This document shows, piece by piece, positions 25,848-35,219 of a stretch of DNA of 64,000 bases; within the stretch, counting starts at the first letter, position 1, and each line of letters opens with the position of its first letter. The stretch is from Actinomycetes bacterium (GTDB taxonomy: Bacteria > Actinomycetota > Acidimicrobiia > Acidimicrobiales > Ilumatobacteraceae). The stretch covers positions 62,001 through 126,000 of the forward strand of contig JANXUF010000133.1 in assembly GCA_025356335.1 (NCBI GenBank), written 5' to 3'. Both the position numbers and the translations under genes were made by a program. The notes under the pieces were generated by a model, which ran no database searches, was not told where the DNA came from, and saw only the letters and a program-made list of their open reading frames with translations.

Positions 25848-26855
25848 GAGTTTCCAGGCGTAGGCGAGGGCGTGGTCCAGTGAATCGGTGAAGGCTTCGC
25901 CTTTCCATGCGATGTCGAACGCCGTGCCGTGGTCGACGGATGTACGGATGATCGGCAGGCCGAGGGTGACGTTGACTCCGGTGTCGAACGCCAGCAGCTT
26001 CATCGGGCCGTGACCCTGGTCGTGGTACATGCAGACGATCGCGTCGTAGCGGTTGCGGTGAACTGCCTGGTAGAAGACGGTGTCGGCGGGATGCGGACCG
26101 CTGGCGTCGATGCCGGCGTCGACGGCTTTGGCGATCGCCGGAACGATGTGGTCGATGTCCTCGTTGCCGAACAGGCCATGCTCTCCGGCGTGTGGATTGA
26201 GGCCGCATACGGCAATACGCGGACGTTCGATGAACCTCGACAATGTGGTGTTCGTCAGCTCGACGACCTGCAGGACACGGTCGGCGCGTACCCGTCGGAT
26301 TGCCTCGCTGAGCGAGCAGTGGGTGCTGACGTGAGTCACCGCCAACGGCCCGTTCGTCAACATCATCGTCACGCCCGACACGCCGCACAGTTGAGCGATG
26401 AACTCGGTGTGCCCGACGAATGTCGGGTCTGACAGTTGCGTCGCCTCCTTGTTCATCGGCATCGTCACGAAGCCTGCGTTGAGGCCGGCGAGCGCGTCGA
26501 GTGTCGCCATCTCGACATACCGCTTGGCCGCCGCGCCGGACGCGCCGTCGAGCACCCCGGGCCGGTGATTCTCAGCTCGCAGCCGGCCGGCATCGACGAC
26601 GTTCATCACCCCTGATTCGGAACTGAGTCCACCCAGCCGCCAGTCGTGGGGGGTATCACGCCGAAGAACCTGTTGATCGGCCTCGCCGACAACGTTGATC
26701 GTCAGGTCGAGTCCGAGCAGGGAGGCGCCGTGGCGGAGGATGGCTGCGTCGCCGTAGACGACGCAGTTCGACAAGCCGACCTCGACGAAACGCCGTAACA
26801 CGATTTCCGGGCCGACGCCGGACGAGTCGCCCATCGTGATCGCCATCGGTGTCAT
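25833..26855 (-). CDS. pdxA2: PdxA-family dehydrogenase, PdxA2-like (4-phospho-D-threonate/erythronate type)
   Basis: A 340-residue NAD-dependent 3-dehydrogenase of the PdxA fold that oxidises and decarboxylates a phosphorylated four-carbon acid. Marks are AITMGDSSGVGPEI (5-18), FVTMPMNKEA, VGHTEF, and the metal-binding His residues in HGLFG/HPADTVF and CMYHDQGHGPMK. Linkage to a DUF1537 kinase indicates the catabolic PdxA2 role (D-threonate or D-erythronate) rather than vitamin B6 synthesis. The 3' end is duplicated outside the gene. At 26620-26650 the coding strand contains a stretch very like the head of the intergenic repeat family. Confidence 0.9.
   Translation of the reverse strand: MTPMAITMGDSSGVGPEIVLRRFVEVGLSNCVVYGDAAILRHGASLLGLDLTINVVGEADQQVLRRDTPHDWRLGGLSSESGVMNVVDAGRLRAENHRPGVLDGASGAAAKRYVEMATLDALAGLNAGFVTMPMNKEATQLSDPTFVGHTEFIAQLCGVSGVTMMLTNGPLAVTHVSTHCSLSEAIRRVRADRVLQVVELTNTTLSRFIERPRIAVCGLNPHAGEHGLFGNEDIDHIVPAIAKAVDAGIDASGPHPADTVFYQAVHRNRYDAIVCMYHDQGHGPMKLLAFDTGVNVTLGLPIIRTSVDHGTAFDIAWKGEAFTDSLDHALAYAWKLAGSN
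26620..26644. repeat. possible copy F of the ACTGAGTCC repeat head, inside pdxA2
   Basis: AACTGAGTCCACC followed by CAGCCGCCAGT matches 21 of 24 bases of the head of copy B at 36824. It lies inside the coding sequence (translated on the other strand as part of DWRLGGLSSESG). The hairpin half is not preserved. Could be an old insertion or a chance match. Confidence 0.35.
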
Positions 26856-26866
26856 CGATCGGACGA

Positions 26867-27088
26867 TCAGTGGCGGTTGCGCGGATGAGTTGCTGCGGCG
26901 CGCTCGTTGCCGTGCTTGAAGTTGCCGGTGACACGCGCCATCACCGCCCGGGCGTCGCGAAGCGGGCCGAGGAGTTCATGACCGGCCTGGCAGCAGGCGC
27001 GCAAGGTCGTCGCCACACGGCCGTGGCGGAAGATCACGACGTCCCGATCGAGGCGTACGTCGTATCGGAATCCCTCTGGTCCTGCCAT
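26867..27088 (-). CDS. small conserved protein in the DUF1537-pdxA2 operon
   Basis: A 73-residue basic protein between the kinase and pdxA2 genes, 15 and 11 bases from them on the same strand, so clearly part of the operon. It contains VVIFRHGRVATTLRA in the middle, VMARVTGNFKHGNER near 49-63 and a HPRNR end. I recall similar unnamed proteins ending in GN(Y/F)-K-x-GNER-HPRNR in actinobacteria, but I know no function. No membrane segment or signal peptide is visible. Confidence 0.65.
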   Translation of the reverse strand: MAGPEGFRYDVRLDRDVVIFRHGRVATTLRACCQAGHELLGPLRDARAVMARVTGNFKHGNERAAATHPRNRH

Positions 27089-27103
27089 TGCATCAGTGTC
27101 GCA

Positions 27104-28519
27104 TCAATCCGACCCGGAGCGACAGGTGAATTCACCGTCGCTACTGCGGCGGGCCGAGTCGAGTAATTCGACGAGTGTCAGCGGATGCCCGAACCCGCCG
27201 GCCTTGGTGATGATGGCCGGGGTTGCTGATCCGTGGAACGCACTCAGCGGCGCACCGGCGGCAACGGTGCCAGAGACGATGACCGCCCGGTCGCCGATGA
27301 CCGCCTCGGCCGTGTCCCCGCCGATCACGACGATGGTCGCCACGCGTTGTGACTCGGCAAGCTCCCAACCAAGACAGCCGAGTCGGCGGGCGTGCGCAGT
27401 GCCGTCGACGAGCCGATCGACGCCGCTGGCGCCAACGTTCCGCGGCCTGCTGTCCGTCGTCGTGAGCACGGCGATTCCACCACCATTCAGCGCGGCGATG
27501 ACCAACCGCAGATCAGTGTCGGGACGCAAGTCGTTGGCGGGTTGGCCCGGACTGGCGGGTTGATCGAAGTCGATGACAGCGGCGACGGCACCGTTGGCGA
27601 CCAGTTCCTCGACTTGCCGACGCGATACGGCGTTGAGGCTTCCGCAGATCACCAGCGCTGCGCCTTGACGGTTCCACCTGCCTCGAACCCGTCGGACGTG
27701 TTCGCCAGGCCCGACCGACGCAGGCCCGACCGACGCTGGTCTGGCGAACAGACGGTCGACGGACCGCTCGTCGGGAGGGTCGACGGAACGCTCGACGGGA
27801 GGTTCGGCGGGGGGATCGCCAATGTTGTCGTCAGTGACGTCGCCGTCGAGTGCTCGGGCGCCAGCGGCGATGGCTGCGGCCGTGCCGGCGAGCAATACGT
27901 CCGGCCCGAAAGCCGCCCACATCCGACCAATCGAGTCAAGGTCGTCGTGGGTTGTTGCGTCGCACACTGCGAACGGTTCCCCGCTACCTCGCAGCCACGC
28001 CTCAGTGGCGACGCTGTCGGCGCAGTAGGCCACCATCGGCGCGCCGGCGAGTGCGAGATGATCAGCGGGTCGGCTGGATTGGATCGGGGCGAGCAGATCA
28101 GTTCCGGCATGCCCTGCTGCGACGGGCTGTCCGTGTTCCAGCACGACGCCGTCGACGCACGTTCGCCCGACATCTGGAAATGCAGGGACGAGCAGGATCC
28201 GTTGTCCGCTGCCGCTCCTTGTGGCGACGAGCTCGACGGCCCAGTTGCCACGCAACGTCGAGTCGATCTTGTACGCGAGCCGTTCGGAGGTCACCAGCCC
28301 TGTGGTGAGCGCTGCTCGTACCGCAGCGACGGACGGAGCGAGGTGGCGTGAGCCGACGTCGACCACGACTGTTCCGTATCCGAGCAATTCCGCCGGTCCG
28401 ATGCCCGCGAGCGCGGCCGTACTACCGGCAACTGCTTCGCCGCAGCCGGCATCGGCGCACATCCCGGCGGTTTCGAGAGCACCGGTGCGGTCGTCGGCGG
28501 TAACGAACAGGCGAGTCAT
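27104..28519 (-). CDS. four-carbon acid sugar kinase family protein (DUF1537, DtnK/OtnK-like)
   Basis: ATP-dependent kinase that phosphorylates D-threonate, D-erythronate or a similar acid, making the PdxA2 substrate. Motifs are the N-terminal TADDRTGALE (DDxTGA, 7-16), YKIDSTLRGNW (about 83-93), VIGGDTAEAV and KAGGFGHP near the C-terminus. The length of 471 residues is normal, including a proline/serine-rich insert (about 230-275) with short duplicated blocks (VERSVDPPDERSVD, ASVGPASVGPG) that come from tandem repeats in the DNA. It is the first gene of a three-gene operon with the small protein and pdxA2. Confidence 0.9.
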   Translation of the reverse strand: MTRLFVTADDRTGALETAGMCADAGCGEAVAGSTAALAGIGPAELLGYGTVVVDVGSRHLAPSVAAVRAALTTGLVTSERLAYKIDSTLRGNWAVELVATRSGSGQRILLVPAFPDVGRTCVDGVVLEHGQPVAAGHAGTDLLAPIQSSRPADHLALAGAPMVAYCADSVATEAWLRGSGEPFAVCDATTHDDLDSIGRMWAAFGPDVLLAGTAAAIAAGARALDGDVTDDNIGDPPAEPPVERSVDPPDERSVDRLFARPASVGPASVGPGEHVRRVRGRWNRQGAALVICGSLNAVSRRQVEELVANGAVAAVIDFDQPASPGQPANDLRPDTDLRLVIAALNGGGIAVLTTTDSRPRNVGASGVDRLVDGTAHARRLGCLGWELAESQRVATIVVIGGDTAEAVIGDRAVIVSGTVAAGAPLSAFHGSATPAIITKAGGFGHPLTLVELLDSARRSSDGEFTCRSGSD

Positions 28520-28626
28520 CAGTCTCAGTCTGGCCCGATCCGGCGGTGCGTTTCACCATCGAGAGCCCGGCAGCTGTGATCGCCTCGTGAGGTCGAACTG
28601 GTTACGAACTGACTATCTTGTGAGCG

Positions 28627-29460
28627 GTGTCCACAAGCTCGCGGTCCAGGTCGAGTTCGAGGCGCAGGCGCAACGTTCCACTGGTGATCCCGGTGCTTGG
28701 TTCAGTCGCCATCATCTTCTTCGTACTGCCGCTGGCCGGCTTGCTGTGGAAGGCACCGTGGAGCAGCCTGTGGATGGCGTTGAGCACGGGCGAAGCGCCC
28801 ACGGCGCTCAAGTTGTCGATCATCTGTTCCGTTTGGGCGACGGGACTTTCGATCGTCTTCGGCGTCCCGCTCGCCTGGATGCTTGCCCGCATCGAGTTCC
28901 CTGGCAGGTCGATCATTCGTGCCCTGTGCACCCTGTCGATGGTCGTGCCGCCGGTCGTCGGCGGTATCGCCCTGCTCTATGCCCTCGGCCGGCGGGGCCT
29001 CGTCGGTCAGTACCTGTTGCGCTGGTTCGGCATCCGCCTGCCGTTCACGACGGCCGGGGTGGTCGTCGCCCAGACCTTCGTCGCCATGCCGTTCCTGGTG
29101 ATCACCGTCGAGGGTGCACTCCGTCAACTCGACCAGCGTTTCGAGGATGCGGCCCGGACGCTCGGTGCCTCTCGCTGGTATGTGTTGCGGCGTATCACGC
29201 TGCCTTCTGTCCGGCCGGCCCTGATCGCCGGAGCGGTGCTGGCGTGGGCGAGAGCACTCGGCGAGTTCGGCGCGACGATCACCTTTGCCGGCAGTTTTCC
29301 CGGCACGACCCGCACCATGCCGCTCGAGGTCTACCTGCAGCTCGACACCGACCCCAAGCAGGCAATCGTCATGGCGCTGGTGCTGATCGCCGTCTCGTTC
29401 GTCGTGCTGGTTTCGCTACGCGATCGTTGGCTCGGAACGGCGATCGGACGAGATCGATGA
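28627..29460 (+). CDS. modB: molybdate-type ABC transporter permease (ModB)
   Basis: Inner-membrane permease of 277 residues with about five to six helices. The cytoplasmic EAA loop is clear: EDAARTLGASRWYVLRRITL (about 173-192). The segment LARALGEFGAT-like (WARALGEFGATITFAG) and PLEVYLQLD are typical of ModB as against sulfate CysT/W. The start is a GTG and the N-terminus is Ser/Arg-rich. It overlaps the ATPase gene by ATGA. No periplasmic binding protein (modA) lies upstream in the window, which is unusual. A molybdenum hydroxylase is encoded 15 kb away. Confidence 0.87.
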   Translation: MSTSSRSRSSSRRRRNVPLVIPVLGSVAIIFFVLPLAGLLWKAPWSSLWMALSTGEAPTALKLSIICSVWATGLSIVFGVPLAWMLARIEFPGRSIIRALCTLSMVVPPVVGGIALLYALGRRGLVGQYLLRWFGIRLPFTTAGVVVAQTFVAMPFLVITVEGALRQLDQRFEDAARTLGASRWYVLRRITLPSVRPALIAGAVLAWARALGEFGATITFAGSFPGTTRTMPLEVYLQLDTDPKQAIVMALVLIAVSFVVLVSLRDRWLGTAIGRDR

Positions 29461-30515
29461 GCATCGACGCACATCTCGTCAAGCGGATCGGCACGTTGCA
29501 GCTCGACGTCGAGTTGCAGTTGGCCGACGGCGCAAGGGTGGCGCTGCTCGGCCCGAACGGTGCAGGCAAGTCGACGGTGTTGCGGTGCCTGGCGGGGCTA
29601 CTCGAACTGGACGATGGTCGTATCACCCAGGACGGCCGGGTGTTGGACAGGCCGAGCAGTCGCGTCTTCGTCGAACCGAATTCCAGAGCCGTCGGGATGA
29701 TGTTCCAGGACTATCTGCTGTTTGCCCATCTCGATGTCGCCGACAACGTCGCTTTCGGACTGCGGGCCGCCGGAGGTTCCAGGCGTGAGTCCCGTCGGAC
29801 AGCGATGCAACTGCTCGCCGATGTCGGGCTCGAATCGATGGCTGCCAGTTCGGTCGGAGCACTGTCAGGGGGTCAGGCTCAACGGGTCGCGTTGGTGCGT
29901 GCACTGGCGACGAAGCCGAAGTTGCTGCTGCTCGACGAACCGTTGGCCGCTCTGGACGCGGGGACGCGGGTCAGCGTGCGGCGTGAACTGCGCCAGCGCC
30001 TGCAGAAGTTCGAGGGAGTATCGGTCATCGTCACCCACGACCCCGTCGACGCCTTCGCGCTGGCGGACATGGTTGTCGTCCTCGATGCCGGACGGATGGT
30101 ACAGCAGGGGTCGCTCGCCGAACTCGCTGTCCGACCGGCGAACAGGTACGTCGCCGAACTGGTCGGCGTCAACCTGATCGAAGGCGTCGTCAGCGTTGGC
30201 CGATTCATTTCCAACGACGGCGTGGCGATCAGCGCCGCCGACCACGATCAAGCTGACGGTCCGGCAGTCGTCACCGTGCGCCCGCAGGCCATTTCGCTCT
30301 ACGGGACGATGCCGACGGGCAGCCCGCGAAACGTCTGGCGGTGCAATGTCGTCGAACTCGACATCCAGGGTTCGCGGGCGAGGGTCAGACTCGGCGGGAC
30401 GATCCAGTTGGTGGCTGAAGTGACCACCGAAGCGATCGGTGCGCTCGAGGTCCACGTCGGTTCCCAGGTGTGGGCGACGGTCAAGGCGACCGACGTCGAG
30501 CTCGGTCCGGCATAG
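29457..30515 (+). CDS. modC: molybdate-type ABC transporter ATP-binding protein (ModC)
   Basis: A 352-residue ATPase. It has Walker A GPNGAGKST (34-42), Q-loop MFQDYLLF, signature LSGGQAQRVALVRAL, Walker B LLLLDEPLAALD and the His switch VTHD. A C-terminal regulatory TOBE-like domain (about 240-352) includes VTVRPQAISLY, as in importers of molybdate, sulfate, iron and spermidine. The ATG overlaps the permease stop. The operon ends here; the next gene is convergent. Confidence 0.88.
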   Translation: MSIDAHLVKRIGTLQLDVELQLADGARVALLGPNGAGKSTVLRCLAGLLELDDGRITQDGRVLDRPSSRVFVEPNSRAVGMMFQDYLLFAHLDVADNVAFGLRAAGGSRRESRRTAMQLLADVGLESMAASSVGALSGGQAQRVALVRALATKPKLLLLDEPLAALDAGTRVSVRRELRQRLQKFEGVSVIVTHDPVDAFALADMVVVLDAGRMVQQGSLAELAVRPANRYVAELVGVNLIEGVVSVGRFISNDGVAISAADHDQADGPAVVTVRPQAISLYGTMPTGSPRNVWRCNVVELDIQGSRARVRLGGTIQLVAEVTTEAIGALEVHVGSQVWATVKATDVELGPA

Positions 30516-30535
30516 GTGGTCCGGCTGCCCGACCG

Positions 30536-31624
30536 CTACCAGGGATGCGTGAAGCACCGGTCCCTGAGCCGTCCGGGCGACCAGAAACCCCAGGCTCTGG
30601 CCATCGACTTCCTCGTCGATTCCGTCCATGTCAGAACACGCGGATCGGCGATACGGCGGAGCGATTGCACGACCCCTCCTTCATAGACCTCGTAGCCTGC
30701 CCAAACGCCGGGAAAGTCCTTCGTCGAGCCGACTTCGGTGACCGGGATGCCCTCGAAGCGGCGTGACCGGTTGCGGTGCGAATGGCCGGAGGAGACGAGG
30801 ATCCGTTTGCTGACCGAGCCGATCTGACGAAGGAATTCGTCGGCTTCGGGTTTGGGTACGCCAACGGGAAAGTAGGTGGCAAACGGCCAACGCATGAGCT
30901 GATGATGCATGAAGACGAGCGTCGGAATCTCCGGATCGATCGCCGCCCGGGCGCTCGTCATGTGGGAGGCAATCGATCCGCTGCTTCTCCCGGCGACGGT
31001 TGATTCGACCATCAGCACTGCGGCACCTCGAACATCGTGGCGCACGACGCCCTGGTCGAACTGCATGCCGAGTTCGGCCGCCACCGCCACGGCGTCGCAG
31101 CCGCGATGGTTGCCACCGTCGTGATTGCCCTGCGCGGCGAGCAACGGCGCCCCGATCGTCTGCAGGATGGAGATCGCCAGGCGAAACTCTGCTGCCGAGT
31201 CGCGGTGCGAGACGTCCCCTTTGACGGCGACGGCGTCCGGTGACCACGCGCGGATTTCGTCGGCAGCGGCGCGCAGCGCCCAGACGGGATGGGCGTCGTC
31301 GAAACGAGTTCGGTTCGGCTGCGACCAGAGCCTCGGCCAATGGAGGAATCCGGTCTCGCCGATGTGGGTGTCCGAGACCGTGGCGACGCGTGCCAGCAGC
31401 TCACCTGCCGGTCGTGCCAACGTCCGCGCCGTCGCGCTGCGTCGGCCGCCGAAACTGATCGAATAGTCCGTCGCCGGCGAGAGATCCGTGAACGTCGCAA
31501 CGGCAAGCGGTCCGGAGACCGGGATTGTCTGCTCGCCGACTCTGAGCAGGTGATCGCCACGACCTCGGAACACCACCTGGATGAAGTCGATGCCGACCGA
31601 GAAGACCTCGATCGGCCGCTTCAC
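30536..31624 (-). CDS. metallophosphoesterase
   Basis: Calcineurin-like phosphoesterase of 362 residues with all the metal motifs: SDTHIGE (84-90), KGDVSH, GNHD, MHHQ and GHSH. The first 75 residues form a beta-rich, fibronectin-III-like part (ATFTDLSPATDYSISF), as in purple-acid-phosphatase-like enzymes. No signal peptide is seen, so it is probably cytoplasmic. It overlaps the upstream pepN gene by ATGA. The substrate is unknown. Confidence 0.88.
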   Translation of the reverse strand: MKRPIEVFSVGIDFIQVVFRGRGDHLLRVGEQTIPVSGPLAVATFTDLSPATDYSISFGGRRSATARTLARPAGELLARVATVSDTHIGETGFLHWPRLWSQPNRTRFDDAHPVWALRAAADEIRAWSPDAVAVKGDVSHRDSAAEFRLAISILQTIGAPLLAAQGNHDGGNHRGCDAVAVAAELGMQFDQGVVRHDVRGAAVLMVESTVAGRSSGSIASHMTSARAAIDPEIPTLVFMHHQLMRWPFATYFPVGVPKPEADEFLRQIGSVSKRILVSSGHSHRNRSRRFEGIPVTEVGSTKDFPGVWAGYEVYEGGVVQSLRRIADPRVLTWTESTRKSMARAWGFWSPGRLRDRCFTHPW

Positions 31625-34185
31625 GATCGCAGCGCTTCCGCCAGTTCATCGCTGTCGCGGGCCCGCAGCGCAGCGTTCACCCGTTGGCGTTCGAGGATCT
31701 GACTCAGCGTCTTGGCACCTTGCGGGATCGGGTGCTCGCTGAAGAACGCACCGACGTCGGCGACGTCTGTCGGGCCGTTCAGCAGCTTGACCGGATCGAC
31801 CATTCGGACGATGGTGTTCGACGGAAAGTCGTTGTTCATCTGCGTCCAATGCTCGCGTACGAACCTCCACGCCAGCGCGCCGTGGGCGCGGTTGGCGATC
31901 GCCCGGTTCAGCAGGAATGGGGCGTTCTGCGTCTTGACCTCACCCGAGAGCGCGAACTCGCAGGCACGTCGGATCAGTTCGGCGTCGTCGAATTCGCCGA
32001 GCGCCATCAGGTAGCGGAGCTGTTCCTGTGGGGTCGCACCGTTGCGGAAACGATCGACGAAGCGGTCGAAGTCGCGGGCGTCGCCCGTCGAAGCGACGAC
32101 CATCGTCGTTGCCGACACGAGCTCAGGGTTCACTGACGTCGGATCGATGAACGCCTGTTCGAACAACGCTCGCGAACGCGCCTGGGCAGCCTTGTTGCCA
32201 CCGAGCACTGCGACCACGCTGACCAGCAGGCCGCGCAGCTTGCTGGCCAGTTCGTCCTCGCTCTCGGTCGGCTCCCAGCCCAGTCGATCGAGGCCGGGTT
32301 GGGCGAGTGCGATGATCCGCTCCTGGAACGCCGGACGGCTGTCTTCGTCGAGCAGACGCCCGACTCCGCGCAGCCCGACGGCGAGTGCCTGCCACACGTA
32401 GAGGTCGTCCTCGTCGGTGAAGCCCTCGGCGAAACGAAGGAAGTCGGATGCGGTCAGGCGCCCGGCGACAACGGCGGCCCATGCGTCGTCGACGAGGTTG
32501 TAGCGCTCGATCGGGGCGAGCGCGCCGAGTGCCTCGCCGACGAGCCGCGACCTCAGCGGGCCGTCGTAGTGCGTCCGATAGAAGCCGTGACCGCCGGCGT
32601 TGACGACGACGGTGGTGTCAGCAGCCCCGAGTTCGACCGTGGTCTCGTCGGAGTCCAGCAACACCTTGTGCGACATGACTGCGCCGGCGGCTGACGTCAG
32701 CTGCAGATGGACGGGAACGAGCCATACGGGAGCGAGGATCGATGCCTCGGAACGAGCAGCTTCATCTCCGGCGAAGGCGAAACGTTCCTGGCGGAGTACG
32801 AGTTTCGTCCCAACGACGGAGGCGGAGATCAGCGGATAGCCGGGCTGCCAGATCCAGCTGTCCATCATCTTGCGGATCGGCTCCCCGGAGGATTCCTCGA
32901 TGGCATCCCACAGGTCACTCGTTTCGGTATTGGCGTAGGAATGCTTGTTCAGATACAGGCGGACGCCGTCGCGGAAGCGCTCGGTACCGAGGTACTGCTG
33001 CAACATCCTCAGCAGCGCGCCGCCCTTCTGATACGTCAGGATGTCGAACATCCCTGCCGACTCCTCAGGAGACCGCACCTCGAACTCGACCGAACGCGTG
33101 GAGTCGAGCGAATCGACGTCGAACGCTGCGCTGCGCTCCATCGAGAAAAACTCCCAACGCTTCCAACTCGGACGGAAGACGTCGCACGCCTCGACTTCCA
33201 TGAACGTCGCGAACGCCTCGTTCAACCAGATTCCGTTCCACCAGCGCATCGTCACGAGATCACCGAACCACATGTGGGCCAGTTCGTGGCTGACGACGTC
33301 GGCGACATTCTGCTGCTCGCCCTGCGTCGATGTCGCCGGATCGAGTAGCAGCAGGTTTTCGCGGAATGTGATGCAGCCGAGGTTCTCCATCGCCCCAGCG
33401 GCGAAGTCGGGAAGCGCCAGCAGATCGACCTTTTCCGCCGGGTATCTGATGCCATAGTACTCCTCGAACCAGCCGAGTGCGAAGGCGCCGACTTCGAGGC
33501 CGAAGCCAGTGAGATGACCTTTGCCTGGAACGTGGACCAGACGCATCGGCGTGCCGTTGACATCGACGGGGTCGGATGCTTCGAGCGGCCCGACGACGAA
33601 TGCCACGAGGTACGTCGACATCACCATCGTGTCGTTGAACCGAACTACCCATTTGCCGTCGTCTCGCCGGGTCCGAGATGACTCCGCCCCATTCGAAACG
33701 GCAAGCAGACCGTGTTCGTGGACAAGAGTGACACCGAAGACCGCCTTGAAATCGGGCTCGTCCCAGCACGGAAACGCCCGTCTGGCATCGGTCGCCTGCA
33801 TCTGCGTCGTGGCGATGACGCGCTGATTGCCGTCCTCGTCGTTGAACGTCGATCGGTAGAAGCCGCGCAGCTTGTCATTGAGCGTCCCCGTGAAGTTGAT
33901 CGCCACGCTCGACGTCCCGACGGACAGCGGCGCCGAGAGTGACACGACGAGCCGCTCGGTCGAATCGTCGAGCACGAACGGTTGATCGAGCCCGTCGACA
34001 TCGACCGTGTGGATCTCCAGCTCGTCGGCGTTCAACATCAACGTGCTCGTCGATTCGACGACGTCGACGGTGATCGTGATCGTGCCCGTGAAGCTCGCAG
34101 CATCGAGGTCTGGTTCGAGTTGCAGGTCGTAGCGCCGGGGCAGAACGGTACGGGGCAGACGGAAGGGATCGACTTCGGGGGTCAC
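31621..34185 (-). CDS. pepN: aminopeptidase N (M1 family)
   Basis: Zinc aminopeptidase that removes N-terminal residues from peptides. It has 854 residues. The exopeptidase motif GAMEN is at 264-268, the zinc site HELAH starts at His300, and the third ligand Glu323 is in WLNEAFA. The C-terminal half (about 440-854) carries the ERAP1-like helical domain. The start MTPEVDPFRLPRTV is conventional, and no signal peptide is present. It is the first gene of a pair with the metallophosphoesterase and diverges from the adenosine-kinase gene over 53 bases. Confidence 0.95.
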   Translation of the reverse strand: MTPEVDPFRLPRTVLPRRYDLQLEPDLDAASFTGTITITVDVVESTSTLMLNADELEIHTVDVDGLDQPFVLDDSTERLVVSLSAPLSVGTSSVAINFTGTLNDKLRGFYRSTFNDEDGNQRVIATTQMQATDARRAFPCWDEPDFKAVFGVTLVHEHGLLAVSNGAESSRTRRDDGKWVVRFNDTMVMSTYLVAFVVGPLEASDPVDVNGTPMRLVHVPGKGHLTGFGLEVGAFALGWFEEYYGIRYPAEKVDLLALPDFAAGAMENLGCITFRENLLLLDPATSTQGEQQNVADVVSHELAHMWFGDLVTMRWWNGIWLNEAFATFMEVEACDVFRPSWKRWEFFSMERSAAFDVDSLDSTRSVEFEVRSPEESAGMFDILTYQKGGALLRMLQQYLGTERFRDGVRLYLNKHSYANTETSDLWDAIEESSGEPIRKMMDSWIWQPGYPLISASVVGTKLVLRQERFAFAGDEAARSEASILAPVWLVPVHLQLTSAAGAVMSHKVLLDSDETTVELGAADTTVVVNAGGHGFYRTHYDGPLRSRLVGEALGALAPIERYNLVDDAWAAVVAGRLTASDFLRFAEGFTDEDDLYVWQALAVGLRGVGRLLDEDSRPAFQERIIALAQPGLDRLGWEPTESEDELASKLRGLLVSVVAVLGGNKAAQARSRALFEQAFIDPTSVNPELVSATTMVVASTGDARDFDRFVDRFRNGATPQEQLRYLMALGEFDDAELIRRACEFALSGEVKTQNAPFLLNRAIANRAHGALAWRFVREHWTQMNNDFPSNTIVRMVDPVKLLNGPTDVADVGAFFSEHPIPQGAKTLSQILERQRVNAALRARDSDELAEALRS

Positions 34186-34238
34186 GAGTCGGATGGTAAC
34201 GGGAAAAGACCTGGCGTAAACCGCTAGGTTATGACGCC

Positions 34239-35219
34239 GTGCAGTACGACGTCGTGGGAATCGGCAACGCCCTTGTCGACGTCATCGCCCACGCCGAGGA
34301 CACCTTCATCGGTGAGCACGGACTCGTCAAGGGATCGATGACGCTCATCGAGACCGAGCGGGCCGTCGAGTTGTACCGCGCGCTCGGTTCCGCCGTCGAG
34401 ATGAGTGGCGGGTCGGCGGCCAACACGATGTGCGGCGTCGCTTCCTTCGGTGGCACCGCCGCCTATATCGGCAAGGTCGACGGTGACGATCTCGGCGTGA
34501 CCTTCGGTCATGACATGCTCGCCGTCGGCGTCCACTTCGTCGGCCCGCGACCACAGGACGACATTCCCACCGGGCGCTGCATCATCGTCGTCACGCCAGA
34601 CGCGCAGCGCACGATGAACACCTATCTCGGTGTCTCTTCGTTGCTCAGCCCGAGCGACATCGACGAGCAGATCGTCGCCAACGGCAAGGTGTTGTACATG
34701 GAGGGCTACCTGTTCGACCGCCCCGAGGCGAAAGAGGCCTTCCGCAAGGCCGCTTCGATCGCCCATGCAAACGATCGGCTCGTTTCGCTCACACTGTCCG
34801 ACTCATTCTGCGTGCATCGCCATCGGCCCGACTTCACGTCGCTGGTCTCCGACGAAGTGGACATCCTGTTCGGGAACGAGGACGAGTTACTGTCGCTGTA
34901 CGAAGTGTCCTCGTTCGACGACGCCGTCGAGGCGTTGCGCGCTCACGACACCCTCGCGGCGATCACCCGAGGCGCTGCCGGTTCGGTGGTCGTCACTGCG
35001 GACGAAGTGATTCCGATCGCCGCCGAACGGGCGATCCGGGTGCTCGACACGACCGGCGCAGGTGATCTCTACGCGTCCGGATTTCTGTATGGCATCACCC
35101 ACGGCCTGACGCTTTCGCAATGCGGACGGCTCGGATCGATCGCCGCAGCGGAGGTCATCAACCATGTCGGCCCCCGCCCGCTCGACGAACTGAACAGCCT
35201 GCTTCCAACGGAGGAATGA
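34239..35219 (+). CDS. adenosine kinase (PfkB family)
   Basis: PfkB-fold sugar/nucleoside kinase of 326 residues. The N-terminus YDVVGIGNALVDVIAHAED followed by EHGLVKGSM and MSGGSAANT is the pattern of the bacterial adenosine kinase group. The C-terminal PfkB signature DTTGAGDLYASGFLYG holds the catalytic Asp. The start is a GTG at 34239. It is coupled to the phosphosugar mutase gene (stop and start overlap). With the mutase and upp close by, a role in nucleoside salvage is likely. Ribokinase-like activity is the alternative. Confidence 0.86.
   Translation: MQYDVVGIGNALVDVIAHAEDTFIGEHGLVKGSMTLIETERAVELYRALGSAVEMSGGSAANTMCGVASFGGTAAYIGKVDGDDLGVTFGHDMLAVGVHFVGPRPQDDIPTGRCIIVVTPDAQRTMNTYLGVSSLLSPSDIDEQIVANGKVLYMEGYLFDRPEAKEAFRKAASIAHANDRLVSLTLSDSFCVHRHRPDFTSLVSDEVDILFGNEDELLSLYEVSSFDDAVEALRAHDTLAAITRGAAGSVVVTADEVIPIAAERAIRVLDTTGAGDLYASGFLYGITHGLTLSQCGRLGSIAAAEVINHVGPRPLDELNSLLPTEE

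Noticed and set aside
30516-30535. tRNA or small RNA genes in the short gaps
   Set aside because: No cloverleaf or conserved RNA pattern was found in any gap; most gaps are under 130 bases.
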